A DNA stretch of 32,690 nucleotides from Eubacteriales bacterium (GTDB taxonomy: Bacteria; Bacillota_A; Clostridia; Lachnospirales; Lachnospiraceae). The stretch is from contig JAUNJL010000026.1 in NCBI GenBank assembly GCA_030533315.1, forward strand, positions 1 through 32,690, read 5' to 3'. A program made the position numbers and the translations under genes. Position 1 is the stretch's first letter. The number at the start of each line of letters is the position of its first letter. Of the stretch, positions 32,614 to 32,690 are shown in pieces. A model generated the notes under the pieces. The model was not told where the DNA came from. It saw only the letters and a list, made by a program, of their open reading frames with translations, and made no database searches.

Positions 32614-32690
32614 TCATCAAACACCACAGATGCTGCAAAAAGCTTATCCACTGCCGCACAAAAGCCCGCTTCGGGTACGCAGCACAAGGG

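Noticed and set aside
1..32690. CRISPR arrays, insertion sequences, tRNA or rRNA genes, phage genes
   Set aside because: No regularly spaced direct repeats, transposase or integrase frames, or RNA-gene signatures were seen in reading both strands.

Overview
The window is chromosomal DNA from an anaerobic, acetogenic member of the Firmicutes/Clostridia. Strong AGGAGG ribosome-binding sites, a Rex-type operator, a SEC-C methionine aminopeptidase, a long ribose-phosphate pyrophosphokinase and an rplS-lepB-rbgA-rnhB-yraN block all fit Lachnospiraceae. A Blautia-like acetogen is the best guess from gene content. The DNA looks GC-rich for that group by eye, so the genus is not certain.

Left half (1-15722, all minus strand): a large Wood-Ljungdahl (reductive acetyl-CoA) locus. 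In transcription order it encodes a His/Cys-rich putative nickel-storage protein, CooT (nickel binding), MetF, CooC2 (nickel-insertion ATPase), CooS/AcsA (CO dehydrogenase), a second CooC, AcsB (acetyl-CoA synthase), AcsD and AcsC (corrinoid iron-sulfur protein), AcsE (methyltransferase), AcsV/RACo (corrinoid reductive activator), a DUF3786 protein and Fhs (formate-THF ligase, cut by the window edge). Together these make methyl-THF from methylene-THF, pass the methyl group to the corrinoid protein, reduce CO2 to CO, and assemble acetyl-CoA; the accessory genes mature nickel sites and repair oxidised corrinoid. The main promoter is at about 15786-15814. A second promoter precedes acsD and a UUCG-capped terminator follows acsE, so acsD-acsC-acsE looks like a separately adjustable sub-transcript. 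No formate dehydrogenase, hydrogenase, Rnf, metV or rnfC2 gene is in the window; fchA and folD may lie beyond position 1.

Centre (15723-23082): a 432-base divergent control region with a perfect Rex-box consensus separates the acetogenesis locus from a plus-strand aldo/keto reductase. Next comes a minus-strand housekeeping operon (DUF512 radical-SAM protein, der, plsY, gpsA), divergent from a plus-strand prs gene across back-to-back promoters.

Right part (23091-32690, minus strand): an envelope cassette (SGNH hydrolase, DUF4358 protein, MBOAT acyltransferase, DHHW protein) that looks like a polymer O-acetylation system, then pgeF, yraN, rnhB, rbgA, lepB, rplS and map.

Most notable: the perfect Rex box; an interspersed structured repeat present twice (acsC-acsE gap and the leader of the DUF512 operon) with a compensatory base-pair change; a nickel-handling module resembling cooCTJ with a reversed-architecture His-rich protein; the acsDCE sub-operon signals; and a LepB with arginine at the expected catalytic lysine. 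All statements come from reading the sequence; no database search was run.
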